From NCBI GenBank assembly GCA_003266065.1, contig MUZY01000140.1:7214-13565 (forward strand): a stretch of DNA of 6,352 nucleotides, read 5' to 3'. This document shows positions 5,576-6,352 of the stretch, one piece after another. The stretch is from Methanosphaera sp. rholeuAM130 (GTDB lineage Archaea; Methanobacteriota; Methanobacteria; Methanobacteriales; Methanobacteriaceae). The notes below the pieces were generated by a model, which ran no database searches, was not told where the DNA came from, and saw only the letters and a list, made by a program, of their open reading frames with translations. Positions within the stretch are counted from its first letter, which is position 1. Each line of letters begins with the position of its first letter. Made by a program: the position numbers and the translations under genes.

Positions 5576-6352
5576 TTATTTATCTTCCAGTGAAATGTCC
5601 AGTTTGGATAATTCATCACGGATTTTATCGGCTAAATCCCAATCCTTTTTTGCCCTAAGGCTTTCTCTTACATCTGTCAGGATATTTAAAATGTCCTGTG
5701 ATAAGTCAGAACCCACGGAATCATCGGTTAGAATGTCTATTCCAAGGATAGATTCTACTGTTTTAAATGTATTTATGATTTCAAGTGACGTTTCCTTGGA
5801 GATTACATTTGATGCTATTGACTTGTTTAACTTGTGAGTATAGTCGAATAAGCTGCTTAATGCTATTGGAGTATTGAAATCATTGTCCATAGCACTGAAG
5901 AACTCATCCTTGAATGTGTTCAAGTCGTCCATTGCAGATTCTTCATCTGCATCCGCTACATTATCTGAATCATAATATTCAATCAATAATTTACCCGTAT
6001 TTTTAATTCTGTTAAGACTGTTTTCTGCCTGTTTGAGTATTTCATCGCTGAAGTCTATAGGACTTCTGTAATGGGTGGACAGTACAAAGAATCTGTATGT
6101 TTCCGGAGAGTATTCCTTTAACAATTCCTTAATGGTAATGAAATTACCCAATGATTTGCTCATCTTTTCTCCGCGAACGTTTAAAAATCCGGTATGCATC
6201 CAGTATTCAACCAGAGGCTCTTTACCGCTGGCTGCCTCCATCTGTGCTATTTCCGCATCATGATGTGGGAATATTAGGTCAAGTCCTCCGCCGTGAATAT
6301 TGTACTGCGGTCCGAAGTATGTTTCCGTTATTGCAGTATCCTCAATGTGCCA
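5576..6352 (-). CDS. cysS: Cysteinyl-tRNA synthetase, C-terminal 258 residues (5' end outside the window)
   Basis: Class I aminoacyl-tRNA synthetase that charges tRNA-Cys in the cytosol. The frame is open from the right edge, beginning at Trp-His-Ile-Glu-Asp of the catalytic domain. It includes IHGGGLDLIFPHHDAEIAQ (partial residues 19-37, with zinc-site His and Glu), the WMHTGFLNV stretch and the ATP-binding GEKMSKSLG loop (KMSKS at 63-67). A helical anticodon-binding (DALR-type) region follows, with MDNDFNTPIAL, and the protein ends with the usual ADKIRDELSKL helix and a short LEDK tail. Asp replaces the zinc-binding Cys that bacterial enzymes have in the HIEC motif; as I recall, archaeal CysRS proteins commonly have Asp here. 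The gene stops at TAA (5576-5578) just before a T-run terminator, so it is probably a separate transcription unit from the hdr cluster. Many methanogens lack CysRS and make Cys-tRNA through SepRS/SepCysS, so its presence is modest taxonomic evidence. Confidence 0.97.
   Translation of the reverse strand, partial: WHIEDTAITETYFGPQYNIHGGGLDLIFPHHDAEIAQMEAASGKEPLVEYWMHTGFLNVRGEKMSKSLGNFITIKELLKEYSPETYRFFVLSTHYRSPIDFSDEILKQAENSLNRIKNTGKLLIEYYDSDNVADADEESAMDDLNTFKDEFFSAMDNDFNTPIALSSLFDYTHKLNKSIASNVISKETSLEIINTFKTVESILGIDILTDDSVGSDLSQDILNILTDVRESLRAKKDWDLADKIRDELSKLDISLEDK

Noticed and set aside
5550..5837. Plus-strand open frame opposite the 3' end of cysS
   Set aside because: Antisense to a strongly conserved CysRS C-terminal region; the Ser-rich product matches nothing known.
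6242..6352. Loss of a zinc-binding Cys in CysRS (Asp in the HIEC motif)
   Set aside because: Asp at this site is, as far as I know, usual in archaeal CysRS, so it is a lineage feature and not a defect.

Overview
The window looks like chromosomal DNA of a methanogenic archaeon. It is AT-rich, especially between genes, and carries heterodisulfide reductase genes, an archaeal-type cysteinyl-tRNA synthetase, GGTGAT-type ribosome binding sites and T-run transcription stops without hairpins. The codon use and low GC suggest a gut-type member of the Methanobacteriales (Methanosphaera or Methanobrevibacter-like). That placement is an inference and was not tested by any search.

Every supported gene lies on the minus strand, so the biology reads from right to left. 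First comes the 3' part of cysS (5576-6352, start outside the window), ending in a series of oligo-T runs. Next is a non-coding, AT-rich gap of about 180 bp (5397-5575) with a candidate archaeal promoter and short repeats. Then comes a tightly packed cluster: hdrC (4791-5396), hdrB (start best placed at 4786), hdrA (start best placed at 3816) and a UvrD/Rep-type superfamily 1 helicase (1-1482, C-terminal part outside the window). The junctions are a 4-bp gap, an 8-bp overlap and a 15-bp gap, so the four genes are probably one operon with translational coupling.

HdrC, HdrB and HdrA together would form a soluble HdrABC-type complex. In the known enzyme, HdrA carries FAD and [4Fe-4S] clusters and splits electron pairs between ferredoxin and a disulfide. 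HdrC wires electrons to HdrB, whose two CCG domains hold the non-cubane clusters that reduce CoM-S-S-CoB.

Three things set this set apart from the textbook complex. HdrA is long (772 residues) because an MvhD/FlpD-like domain is fused to its C-terminus, and that domain has lost the cysteines that normally bind its [2Fe-2S] cluster. The second CCG motif of HdrB has His-Cys where Cys-Cys is expected. The three subunits are encoded together and followed by a helicase gene. These features suggest a paralogous Hdr complex with an altered electron entry point and perhaps an altered substrate, rather than the housekeeping enzyme. No RNA genes, CRISPR arrays or insertion sequences were seen.
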